Source of the DNA: an uncultured Prevotella sp.
Lineage (GTDB): Bacteria > Bacteroidota > Bacteroidia > Bacteroidales > Bacteroidaceae
Length of the DNA: 64,000 nucleotides
Assembly: GCA_934204655.1 (NCBI GenBank)
Contig: CAKPZJ010000008.1
Coordinates: 33,402-97,401 of the forward strand
Direction: 5' to 3'
Below the pieces are notes generated by a model. It saw nothing but the letters and a program-made list of their open reading frames with translations, ran no database searches and was not told the origin of the DNA. Positions 35,781 through 44,777 of this stretch are shown here, one piece after another. How positions within the stretch are numbered: the stretch's first letter is position 1; each line of letters begins with the position of its first letter. The position numbers were made by a program, and so were the translations under genes.

Positions 35781-36472
35781 AGCTTTTCCTTTTTAGATTT
35801 CTTATTATCGCCAGCCACCACGATGACGAACTCGCCACGTGGGGCATGCTCAGTAAAATGGCTGATAGCTTCGGCTAAGGTTCCGCGCACGTGTTCCTCG
35901 TGAACCTTGGAGATTTCTCGGGCTACACTCACCTGCCGCTCGGGGCCGAATACTTCGGCCATCTGCTGGAGTGTTTTCAGCACGCGGTAGGGCGACTCAT
36001 AGAATACCATTGTCCGGGGCTCTTCGCGTAGCGACTCGAGCAGCGTCTGGCGCCCTTTCTTCTGCGGCAGGAAGCCCTCAAAGCAGAACCGGTCGCAGGG
36101 CAGTCCTGATGCCACGATGGCGGGTATGCAAGCCGTGGCCCCAGGCAGACATTGCACCTCGATACCGGCGTTGGCAGCCTCGCGGGCCAGGTAGAATCCC
36201 GGGTCGCTGATGCCAGGGGTACCGGCGTCGCTCACCAGGGCGATGGTCTGACCAGCCTTGAGCCGCTCGACAATGCCAGCCGACGTGCCGTGCTCGTTAA
36301 ACTTATGGTGGGCCACGAGGTGGTTCTTGACATCGAAGTGCCTGAGCAGATTGCCCGAAGTCCGGGTGTCCTCAGCCAGTACCACGTCGGCCTCGCGGAG
36401 TATGCGTATGGCGCGCATGGTCATGTCCTCCATATTGCCCACAGGGGTTGGTATAATATATAATGTACCCAT
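35777..36472 (-). CDS. rsmI: 16S rRNA (cytidine1402-2'-O)-methyltransferase
   Basis: 231 residues, SAM-dependent tetrapyrrole-methylase fold. Signatures: LYIIPTPVGNMEDMTMRAI, EDTRTSGNLLRHF, LVSDAGTPGISDPG, GLPCDRFCFEGFLP and YESPYRVLKTL. Methylates C1402 of 16S rRNA. A minus-strand -7 box TAAGTTTG sits at 36488-36481, only 8 bp before the ATG, so the mRNA may have almost no leader. First gene of a pair with the coiled-coil lipoprotein. Confidence 0.96.
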   Translation of the reverse strand: MGTLYIIPTPVGNMEDMTMRAIRILREADVVLAEDTRTSGNLLRHFDVKNHLVAHHKFNEHGTSAGIVERLKAGQTIALVSDAGTPGISDPGFYLAREAANAGIEVQCLPGATACIPAIVASGLPCDRFCFEGFLPQKKGRQTLLESLREEPRTMVFYESPYRVLKTLQQMAEVFGPERQVSVAREISKVHEEHVRGTLAEAISHFTEHAPRGEFVIVVAGDNKKSKKEKL

Positions 36473-36589
36473 ATATGCTGCAAACTTACATAAAAATATC
36501 GGGAATGGCCATGAGATTGTCCAAAAAGTTGTCTACGAAAAAGGAAAAAACGTTAAATTGTGCCGCGACCTAAAAAAAACTCCTTTTTC

Positions 36590-36621
36590 TTTGCTTGGTA
36601 TAAATCGTCTTCGTACTTTTG
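36590..36621 (+). promoter_or_regulatory. Promoter of tdk
   Basis: TTTG 36590-36593, 20-bp spacer, TACTTTTG 36614-36621. The ATG at 36629 is only 7 bp after the -7 box, so the transcript may be leaderless or start within a few bases of the codon. Confidence 0.65.
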
Positions 36622-36628
36622 TACCATT

Positions 36629-37240
36629 ATGATGGAGAACTTATACAGGGAGAGTCACCGCCCTGGCAGGATAGAGGTGATTTGCGGCTCCATGTTCTCT
36701 GGCAAGACCGAGGAGCTGATACGCAGAATGAAGCGGGCCAAGTTTGCCCGGCAGCGAGTGGTGATTTTCAAGCCCGCCATAGACACCCGATACTCAGATG
36801 AGGACGTGGTGAGCCACGACCACAACGCCATACCCAGCACGCCCATAGATACATCGGCCTCGATACTGCTGTTGGCCGAGGACATAGACGTGGTGGGCAT
36901 AGACGAGGCTCAGTTTCTCGACGCGGGCCTCATCGAGGTGTGCAACCAGCTGGCCAACCACGGGGTGAGGGTCATCATAGCCGGACTGGACATGGATTTT
37001 CAGGGGGTGCCTTTCGGGCCCATCCCCGCACTGTGCGCCGTGGCCGACGAGGTAACTAAGGTACATGCCATCTGTGTCAAGTGTGGCGCGCTGGCCTATG
37101 TGAGCCACCGGTTGGTCAAGAATGACCGCCGCGTGATGCTGGGCGAGGCACAGGAGTACGAACCCCTGTGTCGCGACTGCTATCAGAAATCGTTGCAGGA
37201 AGAGAAACTAACATCGCCACAGCCATGCCCAGAGAAATAA
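36629..37240 (+). CDS. tdk: Thymidine kinase
   Basis: 203 residues from ATG 36629 (or 36632; the first two codons are both ATG). Type II thymidine kinase: P-loop [22 protein letters not shown], the lasso [13 protein letters not shown] and zinc-binding cysteines CVKCG and CRDC. Phosphorylates thymidine in salvage. Its last 16 bp overlap the next gene's start at 37225. The longer frame to 36560 would begin upstream of the promoter. Confidence 0.96.
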   Translation: MMENLYRESHRPGRIEVICGSMFSGKTEELIRRMKRAKFARQRVVIFKPAIDTRYSDEDVVSHDHNAIPSTPIDTSASILLLAEDIDVVGIDEAQFLDAGLIEVCNQLANHGVRVIIAGLDMDFQGVPFGPIPALCAVADEVTKVHAICVKCGALAYVSHRLVKNDRRVMLGEAQEYEPLCRDCYQKSLQEEKLTSPQPCPEK

Positions 37241-38331
37241 CGTTCGACCTCTTTATCCGCCGAGCCGGCCTGGTACTGCTAACCATCGGCATCCTGCTGC
37301 TGGTAAACTACCTGAGCGGTGTACTGCTGCCCTTCTGTATAGCATGGCTTTTCGCCTATCTGCTCTACCCCATCGTCAAGTTTGTACAGTACCGACTCGG
37401 CGTCAGGGTGCGGGCACTGGCCATCCTCATTACCATGGTGCTGGTACTGGCCGTGGTGGGCGGCATCGTGTATCTCATCATACCGCCCATGATAGAGCAG
37501 TTCCAGAAGGTGGGAACCATCCTGAGCCACTGGGTACACCAGACCACACACACCAACGACATCACGGCCTACATATCGGCATGGGTAGAGGACAACCAAG
37601 CCGAGGTGGAGCGGTTCTTCCATAGCGATGACTTCTCCAATGCCATGAAGACGGCCATGCCCAAGGTGTTCAGCTTAGTGGGACAGACGGCGAGCATCAT
37701 CATCAGTATCGTGGCATCGATGATTACCCTGCTCTATATGTTCTTCATACTCATGGACTACGAGTATCTTACCACTAACTGGATACGCATATTCCCCAAG
37801 AAGAACCGGCCTTTCTGGCACGAGCTGGCCAAGGACGTGGAGCGCGAGCTGAATAACTATATACGTGGCCAAGGCCTGGTGGCACTCTGCATGGGTATCA
37901 TGTTCTGCATAGGTTTCTCCATTATGGATTTCCCGATGGCCATCGGCCTGGGCATCCTCATCGGCATCATGGACCTGGTACCCTACCTACACACCTTTGC
38001 CATCATCCCCACCGCCTTTTTAGCCATGCTGAAGGCCGCTGATACCGGGCAGAGTTTCTGGCTGGTCTTTGGCATGGCCGTGGGTCTCTTTATCGTCGTG
38101 CAAGCCATTACGGACATGATAGTAACGCCCAAGATAATGGGCAAGGCGATGGGCCTCAACCCCGCTATCCTGTTGCTGTCGCTGTCGGTATGGGGTGCCC
38201 TGTTAGGCTTCATCGGCCTCATCGTGGCCCTGCCTCTTACTACCCTCATCATAGCCTACTGGCAGCGCTATGTTACCAAGGAAAAAGAAGTGAACCACGC
38301 GCAAACAGAAGAAAACCAGCGCGAAGAATGA
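37225..38331 (+). CDS. AI-2E family (PerM-like) membrane transporter
   Basis: 368 residues from ATG 37225 ([19 protein letters not shown]). About seven to eight TM helices, with the family hallmarks [17 protein letters not shown] in TM2, and the C-terminal pattern [16 protein letters not shown] (PxxG/DLVPY) and [19 protein letters not shown]. The family was named for AI-2 export in E. coli, but many members move other ions, so the substrate is open. Overlaps tdk by 16 bp in a different frame. Confidence 0.92.
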   Translation: MPREITFDLFIRRAGLVLLTIGILLLVNYLSGVLLPFCIAWLFAYLLYPIVKFVQYRLGVRVRALAILITMVLVLAVVGGIVYLIIPPMIEQFQKVGTILSHWVHQTTHTNDITAYISAWVEDNQAEVERFFHSDDFSNAMKTAMPKVFSLVGQTASIIISIVASMITLLYMFFILMDYEYLTTNWIRIFPKKNRPFWHELAKDVERELNNYIRGQGLVALCMGIMFCIGFSIMDFPMAIGLGILIGIMDLVPYLHTFAIIPTAFLAMLKAADTGQSFWLVFGMAVGLFIVVQAITDMIVTPKIMGKAMGLNPAILLLSLSVWGALLGFIGLIVALPLTTLIIAYWQRYVTKEKEVNHAQTEENQREE

Positions 38332-38348
38332 AAAAAGGTGCAGAATAA

Positions 38349-38380
38349 TTTGTGCGGTAACGAAAAAATCTGTAATTTTG
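38349..38380 (+). promoter_or_regulatory. Promoter of tRNA-Lys
   Basis: TTTG 38349-38352, 20-bp spacer, TAATTTTG 38373-38380; about 30 bp before the mature tRNA 5' end. Confidence 0.78.
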
Positions 38381-38410
38381 CACTCGCTTTCAGTAGTGAG
38401 AGCCAAGAGC

Positions 38411-38483
38411 GACTCGCTAGCTCAGCTGGTAGAGCACAACACTTTTAATGTTGGGGTCATGGGTTCGAGCCCCATGCGAGTCA
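38411..38483 (+). tRNA. tRNA-Lys (anticodon UUU)
   Basis: 73-nt cloverleaf. The acceptor stem pairs 38411-38417 (GACTCGC) with 38476-38482 (GCGAGTC), discriminator A at 38483. Anticodon stem CAACA/TGTTG with loop CTTTTAA gives anticodon TTT. T arm ATGGG TTCGAGC CCCAT. CCA is not encoded. It has its own promoter and terminator. Confidence 0.97.
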
Positions 38484-38513
38484 CAAAGAGGGATGCCACG
38501 GCATCCCTCTTTG
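38484..38513 (+). terminator. Terminator of tRNA-Lys
   Basis: Near-perfect 14-bp hairpin CAAAGAGGGATGCC / GGCATCCCTCTTTG directly after the tRNA, with almost no loop if fully paired. The usual T run is absent. Confidence 0.65.
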
Positions 38514-38576
38514 CGTATATACCAGTCTGAAGAATAGCGGGGGCGATGACTGCGGGAAGTGCCGGGGTAAGCACGA

Positions 38577-38613
38577 ATTACAAAAGGATGCCTTGCGGGC
38601 ATCCTTTTGTAAT
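38577..38613 (-). terminator. Terminator of the 38631 lipoprotein gene
   Basis: Perfect 16-bp stem (38577-38592 with 38598-38613) and 5-nt loop. On the minus strand it follows the lipoprotein gene; it is rich in T/A at its foot. Confidence 0.75.
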
Positions 38614-38630
38614 TATCGTGACATGGGGCG

Positions 38631-39068
38631 TTACAATCCCACTTTTAACCCACGTTGTTTAAAACTGAACTGATAAGCAACATCTCCTGATAATACGTAC
38701 ACTGTCATAACGCGGTTACCATCTGCTGCGGTAGGACGGATGGCTACCGTAAGCATAGCCCCCTCGCGGGTTGCCGTAAGCCAGTTAGAAGTAATGGTGA
38801 GGTCTTCGTGGTCATCATAGGCGGGCAAGAACCTCTTCTCTTCCGTATTTGGCTCCGCCTCGGTAACCTGGTTTATCCAAAAGGAGCTATAATTTTTACA
38901 ATAGAACACGAATGTCCCTCCCTCTGGCGGCACATGGATATAGCCGTCGCTTGCTTTCTTTACTTCGGAGCGCCACTTCATAGGCTCCCAGTCGCCATCA
39001 TCCTTACTACAAGCTGTCACAAAGAATGGAAGAACCATCAGAACAAATAGTAAAAGCTTCTTTTTCAT
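38631..39068 (-). CDS. Small lipoprotein with BACON-like fold
   Basis: 145 residues from ATG 39068 (MKKKLLLFVLMVLPFFVTAC). Frame is open upstream but the lipobox sets this start. The body has a BACON-like pattern: GYIHVPPEGGTFVFYCKNYS early, then SNWLTATREGAMLTVAIRPT and a closing YQFSFKQRG. BACON domains are usually mucin or carbohydrate-binding modules in Bacteroidetes. No enzymatic partner is adjacent, so it may be a stand-alone surface binding protein. Monocistronic. Confidence 0.7.
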   Translation of the reverse strand: MKKKLLLFVLMVLPFFVTACSKDDGDWEPMKWRSEVKKASDGYIHVPPEGGTFVFYCKNYSSFWINQVTEAEPNTEEKRFLPAYDDHEDLTITSNWLTATREGAMLTVAIRPTAADGNRVMTVYVLSGDVAYQFSFKQRGLKVGL

Positions 39069-39339
39069 GCACGTTGATTTTTTTCTATCTTCTTTATAAA
39101 AGCAAGGAGACCTAAAACCTTGCATCAGTCGGAAGATTTTTTATGACTTCGCAGGCATAATTGTTGGCAGGAGCCATACCCTATGGGCCTTTATCAGCCA
39201 GAAACAGGCCACGCTGAGAGCCTGTGTTAAGGCGGATGTCGCAGGGATAACAGATAGCGACAAAAGGGCGGCAGCCAGAGCCACCGGGATGATGGCTCCG
39301 ACTGCCGCCCTTGTTGCGGTATCTATACCGACGGCGAGC
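39069..39339. other. Intergenic region between 38631 and 39340 genes
   Basis: 271 bp. Apart from the terminator at 39264-39312 nothing was recognised. A 92-codon frame on the minus strand here is low-complexity (Ala/Thr-rich), lacks a promoter and runs into the next gene, so it is probably not coding. Confidence 0.6.
39264..39312 (-). terminator. Terminator downstream of 39340-39537
   Basis: Two-step stem: AAGGGCGGCAG (39264-39274) with CTGCCGCCCTT (39302-39312), and inner GAGCCA/TGGCTC. On the minus strand it ends with CTTTTG. It ends the AICAR transformylase transcript after the small gene. Confidence 0.75.
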
Positions 39340-39537
39340 CTACTTACGGCCCTTGTGGCGGTTGGCCCGCTGTTCGCGGTACTTGGCCTTCTGACGTGCC
39401 GAGCCCGAGCCGTGGGCACCGGTAATGTATTTTTTCTTCTTAGCCTTGGTCTTCACCTTGTCGTTCTGACCACCGCCGCCACGGGGGGCACTCCTGAAGA
39501 CCAGTCCGCCCTCGATAATGTCGTCTATATCTGCCAT
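39340..39537 (-). CDS. Small basic protein, function unknown
   Basis: 65 residues, strongly basic: MADIDDIIEGGLVFRSAPRG, then Gly-rich and a Lys-rich run with KKKKYITGAHG and a basic helix RQKAKYREQRANRHKGRK. It starts 13 bp after the AICAR transformylase stop and ends before a terminator, so it is very likely cotranscribed. The composition suggests nucleic-acid or ribosome binding. No family recognised. A chance frame is possible, but start spacing and terminator position favour a real gene. Confidence 0.55.
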   Translation of the reverse strand: MADIDDIIEGGLVFRSAPRGGGGQNDKVKTKAKKKKYITGAHGSGSARQKAKYREQRANRHKGRK

Positions 39538-39550
39538 AGAGCGGTGCGTA

Positions 39551-40732
39551 TTAATGGTGGAACAGGCGAACGCCGGTAAAGGCCATAGCTATACCGTACT
39601 TGTCGCAGGTATCAATAACATGGTCATCACGGATAGAACCGCCGGCCTGAGCTATATACTCTACACCGCTCTTATGGGCGCGCTCGATGTTGTCGCCAAA
39701 GGGGAAGAAGGCATCGCTGCCCAGGGCCACGCCCTTGTTCTGGGCTATCCAGGCACGCTTCTCCTCGGCGGTGAGCACCTCGGGGCGCTCCGTGAAGAAC
39801 TGCTGCCACGTGCCGTCGCGCAGTACGTCCTCATACTCATCCGATATGTACACATCGATGGTGTTGTCGCGGTCAGCGCGGCGTATGCCGGGCTTAAAGG
39901 GCAGCGCCATTACCTTGGGACACTGCCGCAGCCACCAGGTGTCGGCCTTGTTGCCCGCCAAGCGGGTACAGTGTATGCGGCTCTGCTGTCCGGCACCTAT
40001 GCCGATGGCCTGGCCGTCCTTAACGTAGCACACCGAGTTGCTCTGAGTGTACTTCAGGGTGATGAGCGATATAATCAGGTCGCGCAGAGCCTCGGCGGGG
40101 AAGTTCTTGTTCTGCGTGGGAATGTTCTTGAACAGCGCGGGGTCGTCCAAGCGTATCTCGTTGCGTCCCTGTTCGAACGTTATGCCGAAAACCTGCTTGT
40201 GCTCTATCGGCGCAGGTACATAGGCGGGGTCTATCTTGATGACGTTGTACGTGCCCTTACGCTTGGCGCGCAGGATGTCTATCGCCTCGGGTGTATAGTC
40301 GGGCGCTATCACTCCGTCGCTCACCTCGCGCTTAATCAATTTGGCCGTGGCGGCATCGCAGGTATCGCTCAGCGCCACAAAGTCGCCGTATGAGCACATG
40401 CGGTCGGCTCCGCGCGCACGGGCATAGGCACTGGCCAGCGGCGTGAGTTCGAAGTCTACGTCATCGACAAAGTATATCTTCTTCAGCGTATCGCTCAGCG
40501 GCAGGCCGATGGCTGCCCCGGCCGGACTGACATGCTTGAACGAGGCGGCAGCCGGCATGCCGGTAGCAGCCCGCAGCTCCTTGACCAGCTGCCAGGAGTT
40601 AAGGGCATCCAGGAAATTGATGTAGCCTGGCCGGCCGTTGATTACTTCAATGGGGAGTTCGCCTTCTTCCATGTAGATACGCGAAGGCTTCTGATTGGGA
40701 TTACACCCGTACTTTAAAGCGAGTTCTTTCAT
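39551..40732 (-). CDS. Stand-alone AICAR transformylase
   Basis: 393 residues from ATG 40732 (MKELALKYGCNPNQKPSRIYM). It corresponds to the C-terminal formyltransferase half of PurH: AASFKHVSPAGAAIG (catalytic Lys-His) and SNSVCYVKDGQAIGIGAGQQSR with the cofactor region, ending GVRLFHH. The IMP cyclohydrolase half is absent from this gene. A single-domain version is known in several Bacteroidetes, next to a complete PurH elsewhere. Converts AICAR and 10-formyl-THF to FAICAR in purine synthesis. Minus-strand -7 box TAATTTTG at 40766-40759. Confidence 0.92.
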   Translation of the reverse strand: MKELALKYGCNPNQKPSRIYMEEGELPIEVINGRPGYINFLDALNSWQLVKELRAATGMPAAASFKHVSPAGAAIGLPLSDTLKKIYFVDDVDFELTPLASAYARARGADRMCSYGDFVALSDTCDAATAKLIKREVSDGVIAPDYTPEAIDILRAKRKGTYNVIKIDPAYVPAPIEHKQVFGITFEQGRNEIRLDDPALFKNIPTQNKNFPAEALRDLIISLITLKYTQSNSVCYVKDGQAIGIGAGQQSRIHCTRLAGNKADTWWLRQCPKVMALPFKPGIRRADRDNTIDVYISDEYEDVLRDGTWQQFFTERPEVLTAEEKRAWIAQNKGVALGSDAFFPFGDNIERAHKSGVEYIAQAGGSIRDDHVIDTCDKYGIAMAFTGVRLFHH

Positions 40733-40886
40733 CTTGCGTTGATTAATAATCACGGCTGCAAAATTACTAAAAAGATTAGACATAGTGGCTGGGGTACAGT
40801 ATTTTTTTGTACTTTTGCACCCGACATACCGCCACGGTGGGGCCCCTGATGGCCACGGCGGTTACAGCGGTAGCAAGTTAGTAGTT

Positions 40887-41132
40887 ATGAAGCACGATTT
40901 GGAAGCCCTTATCAAGGGTTTGGAGTCGGGCATCGTCAAGCATGTCGATGCCCGCAAACTTTGGCGGCTGGTTCGCGATGGCCACCGCCCGTCTGACAAG
41001 ACGCTGGACAAGTTGGCACTGTTAGCCGGCTTTCAGAGTTGGTCAGACCTGCGCGAGGCGCTACGGGGCGAGAACGACGCATCGCTCAATTATGAAGAGG
41101 AGACGAGAGTTAAAGGTAAAAAGATACTTTGA
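40887..41132 (+). CDS. Small conserved protein of unknown function
   Basis: 81 residues from ATG 40887: MKHDLEALIKGLESGIVKHV, then DARKLWRLVRDGHRPSDKTLDKLALLAGFQSW. The central part looks like a helix-turn-helix of the XRE/sporulation kind (ARKLWRLVRDGHRPSDKTLDKLALLAGF), so a DNA-binding role is possible. A -7 box TACTTTTG is at 40810-40817. The last six residues and the stop (VKGKKIL, TGA) are supplied by an A-rich AAAGGTAAAAAG repeat, so a repeat element has probably landed at its 3' end. Confidence 0.65.
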   Translation: MKHDLEALIKGLESGIVKHVDARKLWRLVRDGHRPSDKTLDKLALLAGFQSWSDLREALRGENDASLNYEEETRVKGKKIL

Positions 41133-41436
41133 AAGGTAAAAAAGTAAAAAGAGTTCCCGGCACGCCCATTAACGCCCCCTGTCTTTCCCGAAGGGGATAG
41201 GGTGATGGGGACTGATTGCCCCAGGTGCGGTGCGATGCCCCCTTGTTTTTTGCCGACGGATTATTGTGGTTCGGGCGAGTGCTGGGAGTTTGCGCTGATG
41301 GGCAAGGCGCCATTTGTAGTTTGCCCAAGTAGCCACAGGCAATATCGCCATGAATATGCCCATTGCAGATATGGTGCTTGTTTGGGCATTAGGTAACGTA
41401 GACATTGTTCCTGCTGATTTAACGCCTCGCTACTGC

Positions 41437-41530
41437 TGCGCCTACAGCGCGCTCTCCTCTTGTGGAGAACGATACCTGGGGCGTTGCCCCAGGCTTTATA
41501 CTTCTGCGCTTTCAGCGCGCGCTGCTTACG
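41437..41530 (+). repeat. REP-like GC palindrome element, copy A
   Basis: GCGCCTACAGCGCGC near 41438, then CCTGGGGCGTTGCCCCAGG at 41475-41493, then GCTTTATACTTCTGCGC with CAGCGCGCGCTG. The same order recurs at 56481-56570 and, inverted, at 56222-56267. Confidence 0.7.
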
Positions 41531-41739
41531 AGCCTATAGTACCAATGCAATAGACATTATTCCGTAAACGCCAACCATTTTCCCTATTGGTCTGACTTAC
41601 GCCCCAGACATCATGACCATCGCGCGAAACGAAAGGTAAAAAGGAAAAAGGAAAAAGGGTAAAAAGAGCTGTCTGAGAGTCGCCCGGGCCAAGCCTATAA
41701 ACATCGCGCGAAATGAACAGATTGGCCTTAGCGTTCAGA

Positions 41740-41824
41740 AAGACCGACCTTTAGACTTCTAAAGACGGCTCCCAGCAAGCTAAAGACGGCTCCGGCAAAC
41801 GTAAAGGTCGGTCTCCATGATTTC
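41740..41824. repeat. AGACCGACC-family element, copy 2
   Basis: Perfect 13-bp terminal inverted repeats, AGACCGACCTTTA and TAAAGGTCGGTCT, surround two direct repeats of CTAAAGACGGCTCC. Confidence 0.75.
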
Positions 41825-41972
41825 GTCGGCCGTTCCCGTCAGCATCAGGTAAGTCCCCTTGTTTCCCGTAATTTCCACCAGCGCGCAGGGAGCGCCTTTT
41901 ACTTTTTTACCTTTTTACTTTTTACCCTTCAAAGCGCTTTTGTACTTTCCAAAGACGGTTCCCGCTCCCGCC

Positions 41973-42767
41973 TCAGAGGTCTATGATGTCCAGGTCATCG
42001 GGCACGTAGACGGGGCCATGGTAACTCTGCGCGGCCTCGGCAGCATAGCGCTGGCGACGGGTGTCCAGGTGGTCGTCCTCGGTATGGTAGAGTATCAGGT
42101 GGCGTGCCTGGAGCTGCTGGGCCACACGGCCGGCATCGAGGGCAGTAGAGTGGCACTTCTCGTAGGGGTGATAGTGGTCGCGGTCGGCATACAGGCAGAA
42201 CGCCTCGCTCATCAGCCAGTCGGGCTGACGCACATAGTCCTGGCAGAGCGGGTTATACGGTTCGTCGCCCAGGCACACCAGCACCGTGCCGCCAGGCAGG
42301 GTGGCGCGAAAGCCATACTGCAGTTCCTTGGAAGAGTGGATGTCGAAACACTGCATCGCTATATCGCCGGCACCGAACTCCTGGCCGTCGGTCAGACGGT
42401 GAAAGACCACCCTACTGTCCATCCGGGCCTGCTGCTTGGCCGAGAGGGTTAGCTGGCAGAGGGTGCGCATCACTAAGAGGCCCTTGTCGTGACTGTATAT
42501 ATGCAACTGGCCCTCGTAGCGAGGAGCCGAGAGCACCATACGTATTACCCAGATGGTGCCGAGGATGTGGTCGGTATGGGCGTGGGTTACGTAGAGATGG
42601 TGCAGGCTGTCGATGGCTATGCCGGCACGGCGCAGCTGGGTGAGTATGCCGTTGCCGCCGCCGGCATCGACCAACAGTTGGGTGGTATCGGTATGCAGTA
42701 CAAAACAGGTGTTGTAACAGCAGGTAACAGTGGCATGCCCCGTCCCCAAAATGGTTATCTTGTTCAT
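41973..42767 (-). CDS. RNase Z-like MBL-fold hydrolase
   Basis: 264 residues from ATG 42767 (MNKITILGTGHATVTCCYNT). Metallo-beta-lactamase fold with the zinc motif THAHTDHILG (HxHxDH), the N-terminal DAGGGNGILTQL strand, and later His residues (HSTALDAGRV, LILYHTEDDHLDTRRQR). Closest look is to ribonuclease Z or arylsulfatase-type members. No tRNA-binding exosite was recognised. Cytoplasmic, no signal. -7 box TAATTTTG at 42848-42841. Confidence 0.85.
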   Translation of the reverse strand: MNKITILGTGHATVTCCYNTCFVLHTDTTQLLVDAGGGNGILTQLRRAGIAIDSLHHLYVTHAHTDHILGTIWVIRMVLSAPRYEGQLHIYSHDKGLLVMRTLCQLTLSAKQQARMDSRVVFHRLTDGQEFGAGDIAMQCFDIHSSKELQYGFRATLPGGTVLVCLGDEPYNPLCQDYVRQPDWLMSEAFCLYADRDHYHPYEKCHSTALDAGRVAQQLQARHLILYHTEDDHLDTRRQRYAAEAAQSYHGPVYVPDDLDIIDL

Positions 42768-42920
42768 AGTGGTGTATATTAGTATCGAGCCGGCAGCGGC
42801 TGTGGGCCACGGGAGCGAAGCCACTTCCGCCGGCGCAGTGCAAAATTACAAAGAACCCACGGTTCGGCCAACGGCGGGGGGCGTTTTCTTACTCCGCCCA
42901 CCCTCTTTAACACACTTAAA

Positions 42921-42959
42921 GGGCTATGACAGCAGGCCGCTTGCCTCCCGTCATAGCCC
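42921..42959 (-). terminator. Terminator of hcp
   Basis: Stem GGGCTATGAC (42921-42930) with GTCATAGCCC (42950-42959), followed on the minus strand by TTTAAG. Confidence 0.75.
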
Positions 42960-43026
42960 CACCACCCATGCTCACGCACAGGCCGTCAATCCTGAAACAT
43001 TACTAATCTACACACTTTTATCACAA

Positions 43027-44712
43027 TCAGCCTATGAGTGTTATGTCGTGGTCCACGCTGCCTATGCCGCTCACTCCGAACCGCGAGACGAGCACATCGA
43101 GCATGGCCGGAGTGACAAAGGCCGGCAGCGTAGGACCGATATGTATATTCTTGAAGCCCAGGCTGAGCAGGGCCAGCAACACTATGACTGCCTTCTGCTC
43201 GTACCAGGCTATGTTAAAGGTGATGGGCAACTGCTCCAGCTGCTCTACGCCCAGGGCCTCGCTCAGCCTGATGGCCACGAGGGCCCACGAGTAGCTGTCG
43301 TTACACTGCCCGGCGTCGAGTACACGCGGCAGCCCCGCCACGGTACCTAAGGGCAGCTTGATGTAGCGATACTTGGCGCAGCCCGAGGTGAGTATGAGCG
43401 TATCGGCGGGCAGCGCGCGGGCAAAGTCGGTATAGTACTGGCGCGAGGCCATGCGCCCGTCGCACCCGCTCATCACCACCATCCGGCGGATGGTACCCTG
43501 GCGTATGGCCGCCACTATCCGGTCGGCCATGGCCAGCACCTGTCCGTGGGCAAACCCTCCGGTCAGCGTGCCCTGCTCCAACGGCTCGGGCGGCGGACAG
43601 TGGCGGGCCAGCTCTATCACCTCGCTGAAGTCTACATGACCCTTGGCGTCGGCCGACAGATGGCGCCAGCCGGGATAGCCGGTAGCATGGAGCGTAAAGA
43701 CCTTGTCGGCATAACCGGCACCGGGCTGCGGGGGCACCAGGCAGTTGGTGGTAAACACGATGGGGCCGTGAAAGTGCTCCAGTTCCTGGCGTTGCTGCCA
43801 CCAGGCGTTGCCATAGTGGCCCACCAGGTGACGGTGGCGCCTGAGCTGGGGGTAATAGTGGCCCGGCAGCATCTCGCCATGGGTGTAGATGTCTATGCCC
43901 GTACCCTCGGTCTGCTGGAGCAGGTCGGCCAGGTCGTGTAGGTCATGGCCGCTGATGAGGATGCCGGGACGCTTGCCCGTGCCGAGGCTTACCTGGGTAA
44001 CACTGGGCTGTCCGAAGGCCGCTGTGTGAGCGCGGTCCAGCAGCGCCATGGTGTCTACACCGTACTTGCCGGTGTCCATGAGCAGGGCCGTCAGCGCATC
44101 GACATCCACGTCGTGCCGGCTGATGGTGGCCAGCGCGTAGCACATGAAGGCCACGATGCGCGGGTCGGTGTGGCCCAGTCGGGCGGCATGCTCGTAATAG
44201 GCCGCCATGCCCTTGAGCCCGTAGAGTACAAACTCGCGCAGCGCCCCGTCCTCGGTATGGGCGTGGCGGCTCACCCGCCAGCGCCGGCCCGTGGTCGCCA
44301 CTATCTGCTCCACGCTGTCTATGGGCAAGGCCAGCTCGTCTATCTGGGGCAAGGCTATGCCGGCCTCGCGGGCCTGGGTCTTCAGCCGGTCGCACAGGGT
44401 CAGCCCGTCGGCTATGAGCTGCCCCAGCCGGCTGTCGTCAAAGTTGGCATTGGTGATGGTGGCAAAGAGGGCCCGGGTGATGTAGGCCCCTACCCCCTCG
44501 ATAAAGGGACGTAGCTGGCAGGCACCGTCGGCACACGTGGCCGACCCCTCGCGCAGGGCATTGGCCGCCGCGCCCACGCCGCGGGTCACCGCCAGCAGCG
44601 TGTCCATATACATACTGGTCTGGGGCAGCTTGCCACAGACACCCCTCACGGTACATCCCGTGCCCCGGGCGGTCTCCTGACATTGGAAACAGAACATCTT
44701 CTCGTCATCCAT
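43027..44712 (-). CDS. hcp: Hybrid cluster protein (hydroxylamine reductase / NO reductase)
   Basis: 561 residues from ATG 44712. The N-terminal cluster cysteines are Cys8, Cys11, Cys20 and Cys26 (CFQCQE-x8-C-x5-C, anaerobe type with CxxC-x8-C). Later hybrid-cluster ligands are in HDLHDLADLLQ, TNCLVPPQ and FVTTGYPG-type segments. It reduces hydroxylamine and nitric oxide in nitrosative stress. Divergent from a Crp/Fnr regulator, with a 16-bp palindrome at its promoter; this matches the HcpR-hcp arrangement known in Bacteroidetes and delta-proteobacteria. Confidence 0.96.
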   Translation of the reverse strand: MDDEKMFCFQCQETARGTGCTVRGVCGKLPQTSMYMDTLLAVTRGVGAAANALREGSATCADGACQLRPFIEGVGAYITRALFATITNANFDDSRLGQLIADGLTLCDRLKTQAREAGIALPQIDELALPIDSVEQIVATTGRRWRVSRHAHTEDGALREFVLYGLKGMAAYYEHAARLGHTDPRIVAFMCYALATISRHDVDVDALTALLMDTGKYGVDTMALLDRAHTAAFGQPSVTQVSLGTGKRPGILISGHDLHDLADLLQQTEGTGIDIYTHGEMLPGHYYPQLRRHRHLVGHYGNAWWQQRQELEHFHGPIVFTTNCLVPPQPGAGYADKVFTLHATGYPGWRHLSADAKGHVDFSEVIELARHCPPPEPLEQGTLTGGFAHGQVLAMADRIVAAIRQGTIRRMVVMSGCDGRMASRQYYTDFARALPADTLILTSGCAKYRYIKLPLGTVAGLPRVLDAGQCNDSYSWALVAIRLSEALGVEQLEQLPITFNIAWYEQKAVIVLLALLSLGFKNIHIGPTLPAFVTPAMLDVLVSRFGVSGIGSVDHDITLIG

Positions 44713-44777
44713 AGTGTTTACCTTTTTAGAGTTAGTATTAAGTCGATTTAAAAAGCCATAGTGAAACTTACTAAGTG

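Larger units (their letters stand above)
41112..41945. repeat. Composite repeat island bounded by inverted A-rich runs
   Basis: Runs of AAAGGTAAAAAG type at 41112-41152 and 41633-41670, and their reverse complement (CTTTTTACCTTTTTAC) at 41885-41940, bracket this convergent intergenic region. It also holds a REP-like palindrome (41475-41493) and an AGACCGACC element (41740-41824). The rest (41160-41430) has no recognisable gene; short open frames there are not supported. Confidence 0.65.

Noticed and set aside
39141-39419. 92-codon minus-strand frame before 38631
   Set aside because: Low-complexity Ala/Thr/Arg product, overlaps the terminator stem and the 39340 gene, no promoter.
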